From: Persicaria tinctoria
Lineage: Eukaryota > Streptophyta > Magnoliopsida > Caryophyllales > Polygonaceae
Length of the DNA: 64,000 bases
Assembly: GCA_037127255.1 (NCBI GenBank)
Contig: JBANSL010000004.1
Coordinates: forward strand, 50,169,702-50,233,701
Direction of reading: 5' to 3'
The translations under genes were made by a program, and so were the position numbers. Shown piece by piece: positions 35,001-45,108 of the stretch. The notes beneath the pieces are model-generated. The model worked only from the letters and a program-made list of their open reading frames with translations. It had not been told where the DNA came from and made no database searches. Positions within the stretch are counted from its first letter, which is position 1, and each line of letters starts with the position of its first letter.

Positions 35001-35088
35001 GCCCGAATTATCCAACCGACATCTAATCTTCTGTTTGTGTTTGTTTTCAGGAGCCTTCATTGGAACGATCACACAACCCAGCATCAAG

Positions 35089-35100
35089 TGGCATCAGAGC
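35089..35100 (+). promoter_or_regulatory. Primer binding site of element C
   Basis: TGGCATCAGAGC, one base from the initiator-Met-tRNA type TGGTATCAGAGC, placed 2 nt after an LTR-like end (GCATCA). Confidence 0.7.
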
Positions 35101-35761
35101 TAGGGTCCGACTTTGGCTCGTGTCAACCCTTCCGGTACGTTCTGAACAATTCTCACTAGGGCTTCTGTGCTGTGTTTGTGTTTGCTTTTGGTTGCGCCTG
35201 TTCGCAATTCTGCTAGCGAAACCCTAAAAGCTTGTTCTTTTCTTTTGCCAAAAAAAAAATATTTTCGGCATTGCTGTAGAAAAAAAAAGATAGAAATCGC
35301 GTTGGAAAAAATAGTCTTGTTATAAAAGGCCCGCGATTGAAAGTGCGTTAGAAAAAATAGTCCGGAAATAAAGGCCCGCACTAGAAAGCTAAAAGTTCAG
35401 AAATTGCAACCATCTGCAGATCATAGGCATTGGTACGTTAGCGTTGGTGGGATTGTCTCAAGCTACCACTCTGAGTCTTACCTACCATAAAGCCCTAGCC
35501 TTTTCTTCCTTTTGAGTCTTTTTTCTAAGTTTTCTTGGGTTTCTAATCTCTGCTTGAAGAACATATTCTCAGAGACATATTGAGATCACATACGCCAAAA
35601 ATTGAGTGAAGAACGAAACACTTGCGAGGAGTTTTTCAGTTTTTTCACTAACTTTAACGCGTTTGCTTGTTTGTTCTCTGTTGTGATTTCTAACACTTCG
35701 GCAAATGACCAAGAGATACCCTAGAAAGGTCTTGCTGCAACTCTGGCAGCTATAAATGCTA
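35101..35761 (+). other. 5' leader of element C
   Basis: No ORF. It holds a two-copy tandem repeat (35299-35344 and 35345-35389) whose units share GCGTTRGAAAAAATAGT and AAAGGCCCGC. The gag-like frame begins near 35762. Confidence 0.6.
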
Positions 35762-36266
35762 CCATGACCCAGTTGCTACAAACAAATCAGCGGATCGAAG
35801 CCCACTTGGCGACAGGACCGCAAATTCAAGCCCATCCGAATGATCAGGAGGTGATTAACCTTCCACCCAATGGGGGTAATCTGGACCAAAGGGGAGGTTG
35901 ACAGTAACAACTCGTCATTAACGATGAGTTTGGGGATGTCGGGAGGGAGGACAATTACCAACATAGGCATGCTAGGGAACCCGAACAAGACGGTATTGGT
36001 CGGATAAAGGTAAAGATTCATTCTTTTACTGGAGCTAGTGATGTTGATGCATATTTAGAATGGGAAGCTAAGACTGAACACATTTGGGACTGCCATAACT
36101 TTGCTGAGGAGAAAAAGGTTCAATTAGTTGTTTTAGAATTTTCTGGTTTTGCACTAACTTGGTGGAACAATTTAGTAAGAGACAGGAGATGGACTTTGGA
36201 GGCACCTGTGTCCACTTGGGCACACATGAAGGTTCTGCTGAGAGCCCGATTTGTGCCCCCGCACTA

Positions 36267-37672
36267 TGACAGGAGGAAACTGTCGTTGTTCCTATCAAAA
36301 GTAAAACTCAAACCTACAAACTAGTATAGTAAGCAAGTAAGAGGTCGATCCCACAGAGAATCAAGTATTCCTAAGCAATGTATATTTACCAATTAGTAGA
36401 AAAGAGGGGTTTTGGTGATTGAAGATGAGAAAAGAAACTATAAACAAGTTAGTAGAGATAACAATTGAGACAATAGTTTCATCTACAAATATCCACTTTA
36501 GTTTGACTAGTTGATCCTCGATTCTTCTTCAAGTTCTCTTTTCATCCTATTATTGTTCCTGTCCCGATCTTATGTAAATTACTAGTCCTACGAGTCATAG
36601 TAACCCTTACTAATTAGATAACCCTAACACGGTCAAGATTTAACCTAATAGTAGCATTAAGATTAAGGATTAACCAGGATACATGCAACACCAAGCTACG
36701 AGTCAGCATTTAACATATAATTGATTCTCTACACACCAATTTAGTCCTACGAGTCCTAAAAAGGCATGATTGCTACCATGGATTAAGGTTCGCTACGAGG
36801 AATCTACAAAATCCTAGCAATAATCTCTACTAGTTGCGCGGACTAGAAGAAATCTACAATATTCGCAAAAGAATCAATACGAATAGAACAAGAATAGAAA
36901 TCTCACAACTTTATCAAACCAAAGCTTCAATCCATTGACGAAACGAAAGAGTTTAGCACTCCATGGCCATGGAGGCTCTTCTCTAGGGTTCTCTCAATTG
37001 ATAGTCTTCAAGTGCATAAAACTAAAGAATTAGATCCTCCAAATAAAACTCTAAAACTTACTTAAAAAGCCTCAAAAGAGTCGGCCAAATAATAATTCTA
37101 AAAACTAATTAAAGAGACAAAAAGTCCATTAAGCAGATTCGGCGTTTCTGCAGAGGCCGCGGGGCAGCCAACCCAGGCCGCGGGGCGGCCAGGCGATTTC
37201 GAAATCCTTCGTCAGAGCTTCGGGCCGCGGGGCGGCCTTTACTGTTCACAGCGATTTTTCCTCTTCGAATTTGGTCCCGATGTCAACATGAAAGTTGTAG
37301 ATCTCGGAAAGATCTTTCCAACGCATGGTCATAATAGTCAATCGGACAACCGAGGCCTCCAGAAAGTGCAAAACAAGATCAGCATGTCTGGCGACAACTT
37401 CTGCTGACTTGTTCTTCACTTAGGCTCTCTAACTTCGATTCCGCACCCAGGCTCTTCACTTTTCCTCCTCATTTTCACTCTTCCCTCTTCATCCATGAGC
37501 TTCCTCATTCCTCGTCAGATCCACATATACCTGAAATAATCAATAAAAGTGTGTAGATTCCGACTCCACCAACAAAACAAGTATAAATGCAAATCTAGCT
37601 TAAATTATGCATTATGTACATCTAAATCATGCTAAATGCATACTAATATGCCTATCTAAATGTGTGCTATCA
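36267..37672 (-). repeat. 3' LTR of element D
   Basis: 1406 bp. It contains three copies of the GC-rich motif (about 37154-37237) in otherwise AT-rich sequence. It is adjacent to the PPT at 37673. Confidence 0.95.
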
Positions 37673-39066
37673 AATTCCCCCACACTTAAGCCTTTTCTTG
37701 TCCTCAAGCAATTAAAACCAAAATCAAATCAACACCCCACAAACAAGCAATCCATGTAATAACTGTGGTAAAATACTTAAAAGCTCAAAATAGGGAAACG
37801 AAGATTGACACATAATGTCATAACATGTAGAGGTGCAATCCAAGGAATAAAGCAAGCATATTCATTCAATCTCACCAGGAAAATGTGTTTTCACTCTCGC
37901 TCATGTGTTTAGGGTTAAGCATTCACGCTCAAACTCAACCGTTGAAAACTTAGCTACAACAAAATTGCGTCAGTGGTCTAAATCTCCACCGCTAGTGATT
38001 TCACATGCAACCAAAATCATGAGGTCTTTGTATGGGTTGTAATGGGGTCATGGTAGGAACATAGGGTATGGAAAATATTTAGGCTATGTGGTGCTAAAAA
38101 TCCGGGAAAAAGGGTTAGTAAACAACCAGAAAAACACCAACACCAAAACACTTCGCATGCCATTCCAATAACATGTAGTACTCCTTCACAATACAAATTC
38201 GCACACAATTTTCAAATATCCACACAAACTCATTCATTTTTTTATTTTTTTTTCTTTTGATAATGATTTTTTTTTCTTTTTCTTTTCTTGACTTTTACCC
38301 CTAAGTGAATTTTATCCTCCTTAGGTCCCAAGTAATAAGCACATAAAAACCATCTCTATGAAGTACAAATGAATCACCCAACATAATTTCTCAACTCAAA
38401 GCAACTCCATCAATACATCAAGATATTCACCAACTCTTCTCCTAATTCCCGGATGGGTCAGGCTAATAATTGGCTAGGAAGATTTTGTGGAGCTAACAAA
38501 ATAGGCTTATAAGGCTCAAATTGGCTTCAAGCAAAGGATAATGTGGACGGGTGGATATAGTATAATATGGCTAAAAGAAAATCACGCCTCGATCACTTTA
38601 AGGTTACATGCAAAAATCATATAAATGCAGCCTCAATAAAGATATCTAAACGCAATTTAAAGAGGAAATAATCAAGTAGAGTATTCACACACAAAGAAAC
38701 TAGAGGACATATATGTGTAGTCCCAATAAGGCCAAAGTAACTCACAAGGTCAAATTGTTAGAACTTCAATACCACTTAAATTCCAAAGACTATACATGCT
38801 CAATTACCTCATCAATCTTGTTCCCAAAAAGTCTATAAAACAATTCAAAGTTTCAAACACTTCAAGCAAGTCATGGGGCACATGATAAGATAAATATAGA
38901 GGACAAGTAGCCTAGATGGGAAAATAAGACCTAAAGTGTATGAAATGCATGATATTTTTGGATTTTTTTTAGCAAATGCAATATATGAGTAAAAATAAAT
39001 ATGAAAACAAAATAAACATGATATGCAAAATCTATCTATATGCAATGCAATCCCTCCCCCACACTT
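37673..39066 (-). other. 3' noncoding module of element D bounded by two polypurine tracts
   Basis: On the minus strand a tract AAGTGTGGGGGAGGG (39066-39050) opens the module and AAGTGTGGGGGAATT (37687-37673) closes it against the 3' LTR. Both are preceded by a GAGGACAA-type block. Inside, 38450-38545 is collinear with 56765-56875 of element B, and 38285-38332 resembles a piece of element E's leader. There is no ORF. Confidence 0.75.
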
Positions 39067-39210
39067 AAATCTTTCATTGTCCTCAATGAATATAAATTAA
39101 AAACAACAAAAGATCAAAATCTGAAGGAAAGAGAGAAAACTGACATGCTAATTGTAGTGTTGGTAGGTCTGGGAGGGGAGCTCAGGAGAGGAAACTGTCA
39201 GTCCCGTCAG

Positions 39211-39295
39211 AGGCCGCGGGGCGGCCATGCTAGGCCGCAGGGCGGCCGGAGACAAGACCTGGCCGCGGGGCGGCCCGTACAAGCCGCGGGGCGGC
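39211..39295 (-). repeat. GC-rich motif array, internal copy of element D
   Basis: Four copies of GGCCGCGGGGCGGCC or one-base variants lie within 85 bp of the 3' noncoding region. The same motif occurs three times in each LTR. Confidence 0.9.
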
Positions 39296-39396
39296 CTGCT
39301 CTCTTTTCAATATTCACCCTTGCAATGTTAGTGCCCCACGAAAAATGCCAAAACCAAACTAATTCAATGAAATTTAAGAAAAAGAAATCTAGAACT

Positions 39397-39420
39397 ACTT
39401 ACCTTGGGTTGCCTCCCAAG
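39397..39420 (-). promoter_or_regulatory. Small hairpin next to a consensus splice donor, downstream of the D ORF
   Basis: On the minus strand CTTGGG-AGGCAA-CCCAAG (39420-39403) is followed by GTAAGT, giving CCCAAG/GTAAGT, a textbook 5' splice site. It lies about 20 nt after the ORF stop. A TGGGAGGCAACCC-type element is, to my knowledge, common after coding regions of Tat-clade elements. Confidence 0.6.
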
Positions 39421-39438
39421 CAGCGCCTTTGTTTTATG

Positions 39439-40470
39439 TCATCGGCATGACTTATTCTCCATCTTAATTTCTTGCCTATCAGACATCGTCAATGCCCTCA
39501 GTAGCCTATCATATTCCTGTGCACACATCTTCCACAAGATATCATAGTACACTAAATTGAAATTATAAAATATAGAAGTTATAAACCTTTTCAATTTATC
39601 ATGAATGTCTACTGAAGGAATATGATACCACCAACACAGTTCCGCTGGTGGCTTCTCAAAATAGCAGTGAAAAGGATCAACATAATCACTATTACCTTCC
39701 AAATTGCAAAAGTTTACCTTTATTACCTCTTGAGCCTCAGCAGGTGGCTCTAGACATGGTTCATCAACGGGGGAGTTGAGAAGGAATGCATCAGATAAAG
39801 TAGGAGACAAAACACATGAAACCTCAGGTGTCGACTCATGAGATTCCATGTCAGGAAGCACTAGACCCTCTTCTCCATCGTCAAAGAAACTATCGTTGTC
39901 TGCGAACAATTCCTCCTCGTTATGAAACCAACTAGGATGGAATGAATTAAGAACAATCACTTCGACAGGATCTTCCATTCTTGCATCCTTCAATGTCTCA
40001 GGGGATGGCATGATGGATTGGCTTTCTTTATCAACTTGCGGGGTAGCCATCTTCTTTACTATTATCTCACTTGATGTTTGAGTAAGTTGGCTAATTTGTT
40101 CCCCCAAGTTTTTGATCCTCTCAGCATTCTCCTGCACCGCTTGAGTAAGGGCTTGGATTTCATCATCCGGATATATGACAGAGTCCTCCATAGGTGGAGA
40201 TATCGAAGTGAAAGATTCTTCCTGTGCAACATGGTAACCCATGTAACAAAAAAAATCCCACATCCCCGACAAACCTAACCGTGCTAGGCCTCCATTACTC
40301 ATGTGCTCAGCAAGCGTCCGTGTCTCAGCAGTCATCCCGTCAATTATGCAAACAATCATATCTCGGATGCTGTCTTGATAACCCCGTGAATCACGAATGT
40401 CAACATATCTCTGCAATCTGGTAAGATATTGGTGAAAGTTTTCACCTTCAAACTGCAATAACCTCAACAT
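39439..40470 (-). CDS. Gag-like protein of element D (N-terminally shortened), 343 residues
   Basis: An intact ORF. Residues 1-75 (QFEGENFHQYLTRLQRYVD, then AETRTLAEHMSNGG) align in pattern with the second half of Athila/Tat-type Gag capsid, which normally has about 100-150 more residues upstream including a WL and FFPPAKT block. A short coiled-coil-like heptad region (about 105-135, NAERIKNLGEQISQL) follows, then an acidic central region. The C-terminal 90 residues (FHCYFEKPPAELCWW to the end) match nothing I recognise. No zinc knuckle is visible. The start at 40470 is the first Met after the hairpin. The protein may assist packaging of D or of a partner element, or may be a passenger ORF; only the Gag relationship is supported. 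Confidence 0.65.
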   Translation of the reverse strand: MLRLLQFEGENFHQYLTRLQRYVDIRDSRGYQDSIRDMIVCIIDGMTAETRTLAEHMSNGGLARLGLSGMWDFFCYMGYHVAQEESFTSISPPMEDSVIYPDDEIQALTQAVQENAERIKNLGEQISQLTQTSSEIIVKKMATPQVDKESQSIMPSPETLKDARMEDPVEVIVLNSFHPSWFHNEEELFADNDSFFDDGEEGLVLPDMESHESTPEVSCVLSPTLSDAFLLNSPVDEPCLEPPAEAQEVIKVNFCNLEGNSDYVDPFHCYFEKPPAELCWWYHIPSVDIHDKLKRFITSIFYNFNLVYYDILWKMCAQEYDRLLRALTMSDRQEIKMENKSCR

Positions 40471-40478
40471 CTAAAAAG

Positions 40479-40534
40479 TTAGTAGCAAGGGTGTTATGAA
40501 CCGTAAGATAGGTTCATAACACCCTTGCTACTAA
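40479..40534 (-). promoter_or_regulatory. Perfect 24 bp hairpin between PBS and ORF of element D
   Basis: Arms 40479-40502 and 40511-40534 are exact reverse complements with an 8 nt loop. The hairpin starts 2 nt after the PBS and ends 8 nt before the ORF start codon (40468-40470), so it fills almost the whole leader. It could be an RNA structure for packaging or translation, or a scar of snap-back copying at a deletion that removed the first half of gag. Confidence 0.95.
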
Positions 40535-40536
40535 TA

Positions 40537-40554
40537 TCCCCGGCAACGGCGCCA
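40537..40554 (-). promoter_or_regulatory. Primer binding site of element D
   Basis: TGGCGCCGTTGCCGGGGA on the minus strand, 18 nt, 5 nt from the LTR. This is the form typical for Athila/Tat-clade elements. Confidence 0.9.
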
Positions 40555-40559
40555 AAATT

Positions 40560-41962
40560 TGACAGGAGGAAACTGTCGTTGTTCCTATCAAAAGTAAAAC
40601 TCAAACCTACAAACTAGTATAGTAAGCAAGTAAGAGGTCGATCCCACAGAGAATCAAGTATTCCTAAGCAATGTATATTTACCAATTAGTAGAAAAGAGG
40701 GGTTTTGGTGATTGAAGATGAGAAAAGAAACTATAAACAAGTTAGTAGAGATAACAATTGAGACAATAGTTTCATCTACAAATATCCACTTTAGTTTGAC
40801 TAGTTGATCCTCGATTCTTCTTCAAGTTCTCTTTTCATCCTATTATTGTTCCTGTCCCGATCTTATGTAAATTACTAGTCCTACGAGTCATAGTAACCCT
40901 TACTAATTAGATAACCCTAACACGGTCAAGATTTAACCTAATAGTAGCATTAAGATTAAGGATTAACCAGGATACATGCAACACCAAGCTACGAGTCAGC
41001 ATTTAACATATAATTGATTCTCTACACACCAATTTAGTCCTACGAGTCCTAAAAAGGCATGATTGCTACCATGGATTAAGGTTCGCTACGAGGAATCTAC
41101 AAAATCCTAGCAATAATCTCTACTAGTTGCGCGGACTAGAAGAAATCTACAATATTCGCAAAAGAATCAATACGAATAGAACAAGAATAGAAATCTCACA
41201 ACTTTATCAAACCAAAGCTTCAATCCATTGACGAAACGGAAGAGTTTAGCACTCCATGGCCATGGAGGCTCTTCTCTAGGGTTCTCTCAATTGATAGTCT
41301 CCAAGTGCATAAAACTAAAGAATTAGATCCTCCAAATAAAACTCTAAAACTTACTTAAAAAGCCTCAAAAGAGTCGGCCAAATAATAATTCTAAAAACTA
41401 ATTAAAGAGACAAAAAGTCCATTAAGCAGATTCGGCGTTTCTGCAGAGGCCGCGGGGCAGCCAACCCAGGCCGCGGGGCGGCCAGGCGATTTCGAAATCC
41501 TTCGTCAGAGCTTCGGGCCGCGGGGCGGCCTTTACTGTTCACAACGATTTTTCCTCTTCGAATTTGGTCCCGATGTCAACACGAAAGTTGTAGATCTCAG
41601 AAAGATCTTTCCAACGCATGGTTATAATAGTCAATCGGACAACCGAGGCCTCCAGAAAGTGCAAAACAAGTTCAGCATGTCTGGCGACAACTTCTGCTGA
41701 CTTGTTCTTCACTTAGGCTCTCTAACTTCGATTCCGCACCCGGGCTCTTCACTTTTCCTCCTCATTTTCACTCTTCCTTCATCCATGAGCTTCCTCATTC
41801 CTCGTCAGATCCAAATATACCTGAAATAATCAATAAAAGTGTGTAGATTCCGACTCCACCAACAAAACAAGTATAAATGCAAATCTAGCTTAAATTATGC
41901 ATTATGCACATCTAAATCATGCTAAATGCATACTAATATGCCTATCTAAATGTGTGCTATCA
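40560..41962 (-). repeat. 5' LTR of element D
   Basis: 1403 bp, almost identical to 36267-37672, with the same three GC-rich motif copies at about 41446-41531. On the minus strand it ends TTTCCTCCTGTCA 5 nt before the PBS. Confidence 0.95.
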
Positions 41963-42689
41963 CACTACATCCAGGATCTGAAACATCGCCTGAATACTCT
42001 CTGTCAACGTTCCATGAGCGCAGAAGAGGTCTACACTACCATGCAGGCAGCCATGGCTAAGTGTGGCATGTCGCGATACTTGGGAATTCTCAACCCTCCC
42101 TTGGCTCGCGAGATCGACTGCTATTCCTTCGAGACCATGATGCAGCTACTTCCCCTGGCAGTCAAGGTGGAAAGAAAGATGTGATTCCAATCGACATCCA
42201 GCCGGATAGGCCAAGGTCAAAATTGGCGAAACCCAGGCATGGAGCAACAAGCCATAACAAACCGGGGCTAGAAGACACCAGTCGCGCCTACGACGGGTGC
42301 TGTCACACACGCGATGGGCGCCAGGTGCCCGATACCACCGATTCCATCGTTGCCAGCAACCCCATTGGGTAAACGTGGTTCTTCAAATGGCAGTACTCCT
42401 AACCCTAATGCTAGAACTTTGGATATTGTTTGTTTTAAATGTCATGGTAGAGCTCATATGGCTAGGGATTGTCATAATCAAAGTGTTTTGGTTATAAATC
42501 ACTTAGGTCAATATGAATCTGAATCTGATAACGATGAACCTGAAGCTGAAACTGATAACTTGCTTGAATCTGATCTAGCTGAGTTTGATTATGAACAAGG
42601 ATATTGCTTGCTTGTTAGGAGAGTTTTACATTCTAAGCCTATTGTTTATGATGATAATCAGCGTGAAACTCTTTTCCATACTTAATTTC

Positions 42690-43390
42690 GTGTTCATGGA
42701 AAAGTTTGTCGGGTTATTATTGATGGTGGTAGCTGTTGCAAACTTGCTAGTACTGAAATGATGTCTAAATTGAAACTGAGTACCTTGTGTCACCCTAGAC
42801 CTTATGAATTGCAATGGATGAATAAAATTGGTGAAGTTAGGGTTGATAGACAAGTTAATGTGCATGTTTCCTTGGGCTTATATGATGATACCATTCTTTG
42901 TGATGTAGTTCATATTACGACTAGCCATATTCTACTAGGCCTCCCTTGGCAATATGATCACAAGGTTATTCATGATGGGTTTACTAATCGTTACTCCTTT
43001 GATTTTAAGGGAAAGAAAATCATCTTTAGATCCATGACGCCTTCGCAAGTCGTAGATGAGCTGGAGAAAGCTAGGAAAAAGAGGGAGGCAGAGACATCAG
43101 GAAAACTGATGTCTGATAAGGCTACAACATCGGGTGCTACAGAAACACTGATGTCAAAAGGTCCTGAGACGACTGCAGTAAGTTTACTAATGTCAAAAAT
43201 TGAACTGCGCTCCGAGGTAATAAGTTCTGATTACACTCTTATGCTTTTGTGTAAAGATCTATGCTGGCTTTCTGATGATGTTAAGGAACAATTACCTCCA
43301 AGAATTAAGGATTTGTTAGAGGAATTCAAGGATATCACTCCCGATGAGATGCATGTAGGATTACCACCTCTTAGGAGTATTCAACATTAA
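42690..43390 (+). pseudogene. Protease region of element C
   Basis: The retropepsin signature VIIDGGSCCKLAS is at about 42713-42750, preceded by a stop after FHT (42683-42685). The frame from 42758 continues with HPRPYELQWMN, then HILLGLPWQYD (about 42928-42960, Leu where Arg is usual). A Lys/Glu/Ser-rich linker and the start of the RT fingers (LPPLRSIQH, about 43360) precede a stop at 43388. It should cleave the Gag-Pol polyprotein. The catalytic Asp is kept, but stops upstream and downstream break the polyprotein. Confidence 0.8.
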
Positions 43391-44739
43391 ATTGATTTCT
43401 CTTTGCCTAACCGCCCTGTTTGTAGGACCAATCCTAAAAAAGATAAGGAAATAGAATCCCAAGTTCAGGAATTGTTAAGGAGAGCTTGAGTCCATGTTCG
43501 GTACCTGTGTTATTAGTCCCTAAGAAAGATGGATCTTGGAGAATGTGTGTTGATTGTAGGGTTATTAACAATATCACTATGAAGTATAGGCACCCCATAC
43601 CTAGGCTAGATGATATGCTTGATGAATTATATGGTGCAACTTCATTTTCTAAAATTGATTTGAGAAGTGGTTACCATCAAATTCGAATGAGAGTGGGGGA
43701 TGAGTGGAAAACAACTTTTAAGACTAAACGTGGTTTATATGAATGGTTAGTTATGCCTTTTGGTTTGACTAATGCGCCAAGTACTTTTATGAGATTGATG
43801 AACCATGTTCTTAGAAAGCTAATTGGGAAATTTGTTGTTGTATATTTTGATGATATTCTTATTTACAGCAAATCCCTAGAAGATCACGAAACTAACTTGA
43901 GGGAAGTTCTCTCAACTCTTCGTGTTGAGCACTTGTTTATTAATTTGAAGAAATGTGAGTTTTGTTCTGATAGTGTCACTTTCCTTGGTTTTGTAGTTAG
44001 TTCAAGAGGGCTTCATGTCGACCAAAGGAAAATGAAGGCCATCCAGGAGTGGCCGACACCTACAAGTGTTGGAGAGGTGAGGAGTTTCCATGGCTTGACG
44101 ATGTTCTATCGGCGGTTCGTCAAGGATTTCAGCATCATCGCCGCGCCATTGACGGAGTTGACCAAGAAGGGTCAACACTTCATTTGGGGAGAGCCCCAAG
44201 AGAAGGCCTTTACCACCCTTAAGGCCAAGCTAACGCATGCTCCACTGTTGGTCTTGCCGAATTTCAACCGACCTTTTGAAGTTGAGTGCGATGCAAGCGG
44301 AATTGGAATTGGAGGAGTTCTCATGCAAGAAGGTAAGCCTATTGCCTTATTTTCTGAAAAATTGAAGGGTGCTTGTCTTAATTACTCTACTTATGATAAA
44401 GAGTTGTATGCTTTGTTTAGAGTTCTTAAGACATGGTCTCACTACCTTTGGCCTAGAGAATTTGTGCTTAAAACTGATCATGAGTCCTTGAGGTACTTTA
44501 GGAGTCAAGATAAGTTGGATCATAGGCATGGTAGGTGGATGGAATTTATAGAAACCTTCCCATATGTGATTCAATATAAGAAGGGAAAGGACAATGTAGT
44601 GGCCGATGCTTTATCTATGCGTCATAGCTTGTTGACTACAATAGATTCTCGGGTTTTAGGCTTTGTCTATATTAAGAATCTATATGTAAATGACATTGAT
44701 TTTGGGGAGACCTATAGGACTTGTAAATCGAAAGGTTAA
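43391..44739 (+). pseudogene. Reverse transcriptase and RNase H of element C
   Basis: After a damaged stretch (43391-43485) a 417-codon frame runs intact. It has [15 protein letters not shown] (fingers), [18 protein letters not shown], the catalytic [12 protein letters not shown] (about 43837-43872), then RNase H with [12 protein letters not shown] (Asp kept, about 44281-44316), the [13 protein letters not shown] block and TDHESLRYF. It ends by a frameshift near 44735, inside the connection to integrase. RT copies element RNA into DNA and RNase H degrades the RNA strand. Motifs are close to element E and to plant chromoviruses (CRM/Reina-like, not resolved). Confidence 0.9.
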
Positions 44740-45090
44740 TTCATTAGATAAATTCTATTTGTTTAATGGATATTTATTTCGCGTTGATAAGGGTTGCATT
44801 CCTAGATGTTCTTTGAGGTTACTTCTTGTGGAGGAGAGCCATACAGGTGGTTTAATGGGACATTTTGGGAGGGATAAAACCTATCATACATTACATAGTC
44901 ACTTCTATTGGCCTCACATGCTTAAGAATGTCGAAAATTTTGTGAAAAGGTGCTTAGATTGTTTGAGGGCCAAGTCTAAGTTGAAGCCACATGGTTTATA
45001 TACCTCTTTTTCGATTCCTAGTGCTCCTTGGGAAGATATTAGCATGGATTTTATAGTAGATTTTCCAAGGACTAAGAAGGGGAGAGATTC
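44740..45090 (+). pseudogene. Integrase N-terminal part of element C, truncated
   Basis: In the shifted frame, the HHCC zinc-binding region is readable ([18 protein letters not shown], then CLDCLRAKSK, about 44840-44982). The start of the catalytic core follows ([20 protein letters not shown], the first Asp of DDE at about 45046). The element sequence stops within GRDS at about 45090; the rest of integrase is absent. Confidence 0.85.
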
Positions 45091-45108
45091 GATTCCTAGT
45101 GCTCCTTG
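45088..45108 (+). repeat. 21 bp filler duplication at the broken end of element C
   Basis: A direct copy of 45010-45030 (TTCGATTCCTAGTGCTCC...) sits exactly at the junction between element C integrase and unrelated DNA. Local templated insertion is typical for error-prone end joining in plants. Confidence 0.85.

Larger units (their letters stand above)
36267..41962 (-). mobile_element. Element D: young non-autonomous LTR retrotransposon with one gag-like ORF
   Basis: 5696 bp with TG/CA ends and an exact 5 bp TSD CACTA (36262-36266 and 41963-41967). LTRs are 36267-37672 and 40560-41962; by eye they differ at about ten positions plus a 3 bp indel, so insertion was recent. On the minus strand: PBS 40537-40554, a 24 bp hairpin, ORF 40470-39439, an internal PPT-like tract, about 1.4 kb of noncoding DNA, and the LTR-adjacent PPT 37673-37687. 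No protease, RT or integrase is present. The PBS and ORF suggest Athila/Tat affinity; the layout is like TR-GAG elements. Confidence 0.9.
35762..42700 (+). pseudogene. Gag of element C, split by element D
   Basis: The N-terminal part (35762-36266) opens MTQLLQTNQR. It has a stop at about 35898 and a frame change before the capsid-like IKVKIHSFTGASDVDAYLEW block (about 36004-36063) and the TWWNN block. The chain stops at RFVPPHY where element D begins (36267). It resumes at 41968 with IQDLKHRLNTL, and a zinc knuckle CFKCHGRAHMARDC lies at about 42428-42469, followed by an acidic segment. Lesions and the nested insertion make it dead. Confidence 0.8.
35001..45090 (+). mobile_element. Element C: chromovirus-type Ty3/gypsy element, broken, with nested element D
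   Basis: The order is an 86 bp LTR remnant, PBS-like site (35089), leader, gag (35762-36266 and 41968-42700), protease, RT, RNase H and the start of integrase to 45090. Its gag is split by element D. The 3' part of integrase and the 3' LTR are missing, replaced at 45091-45109 by a duplicated 21 bp patch and then unknown DNA. Domain sequences are close to element E. Confidence 0.85.

Noticed and set aside
40074..40424. Plus-strand frames of 66 codons within 40078-40424
   Set aside because: They are antisense shadows of the intact gag-like ORF of element D.
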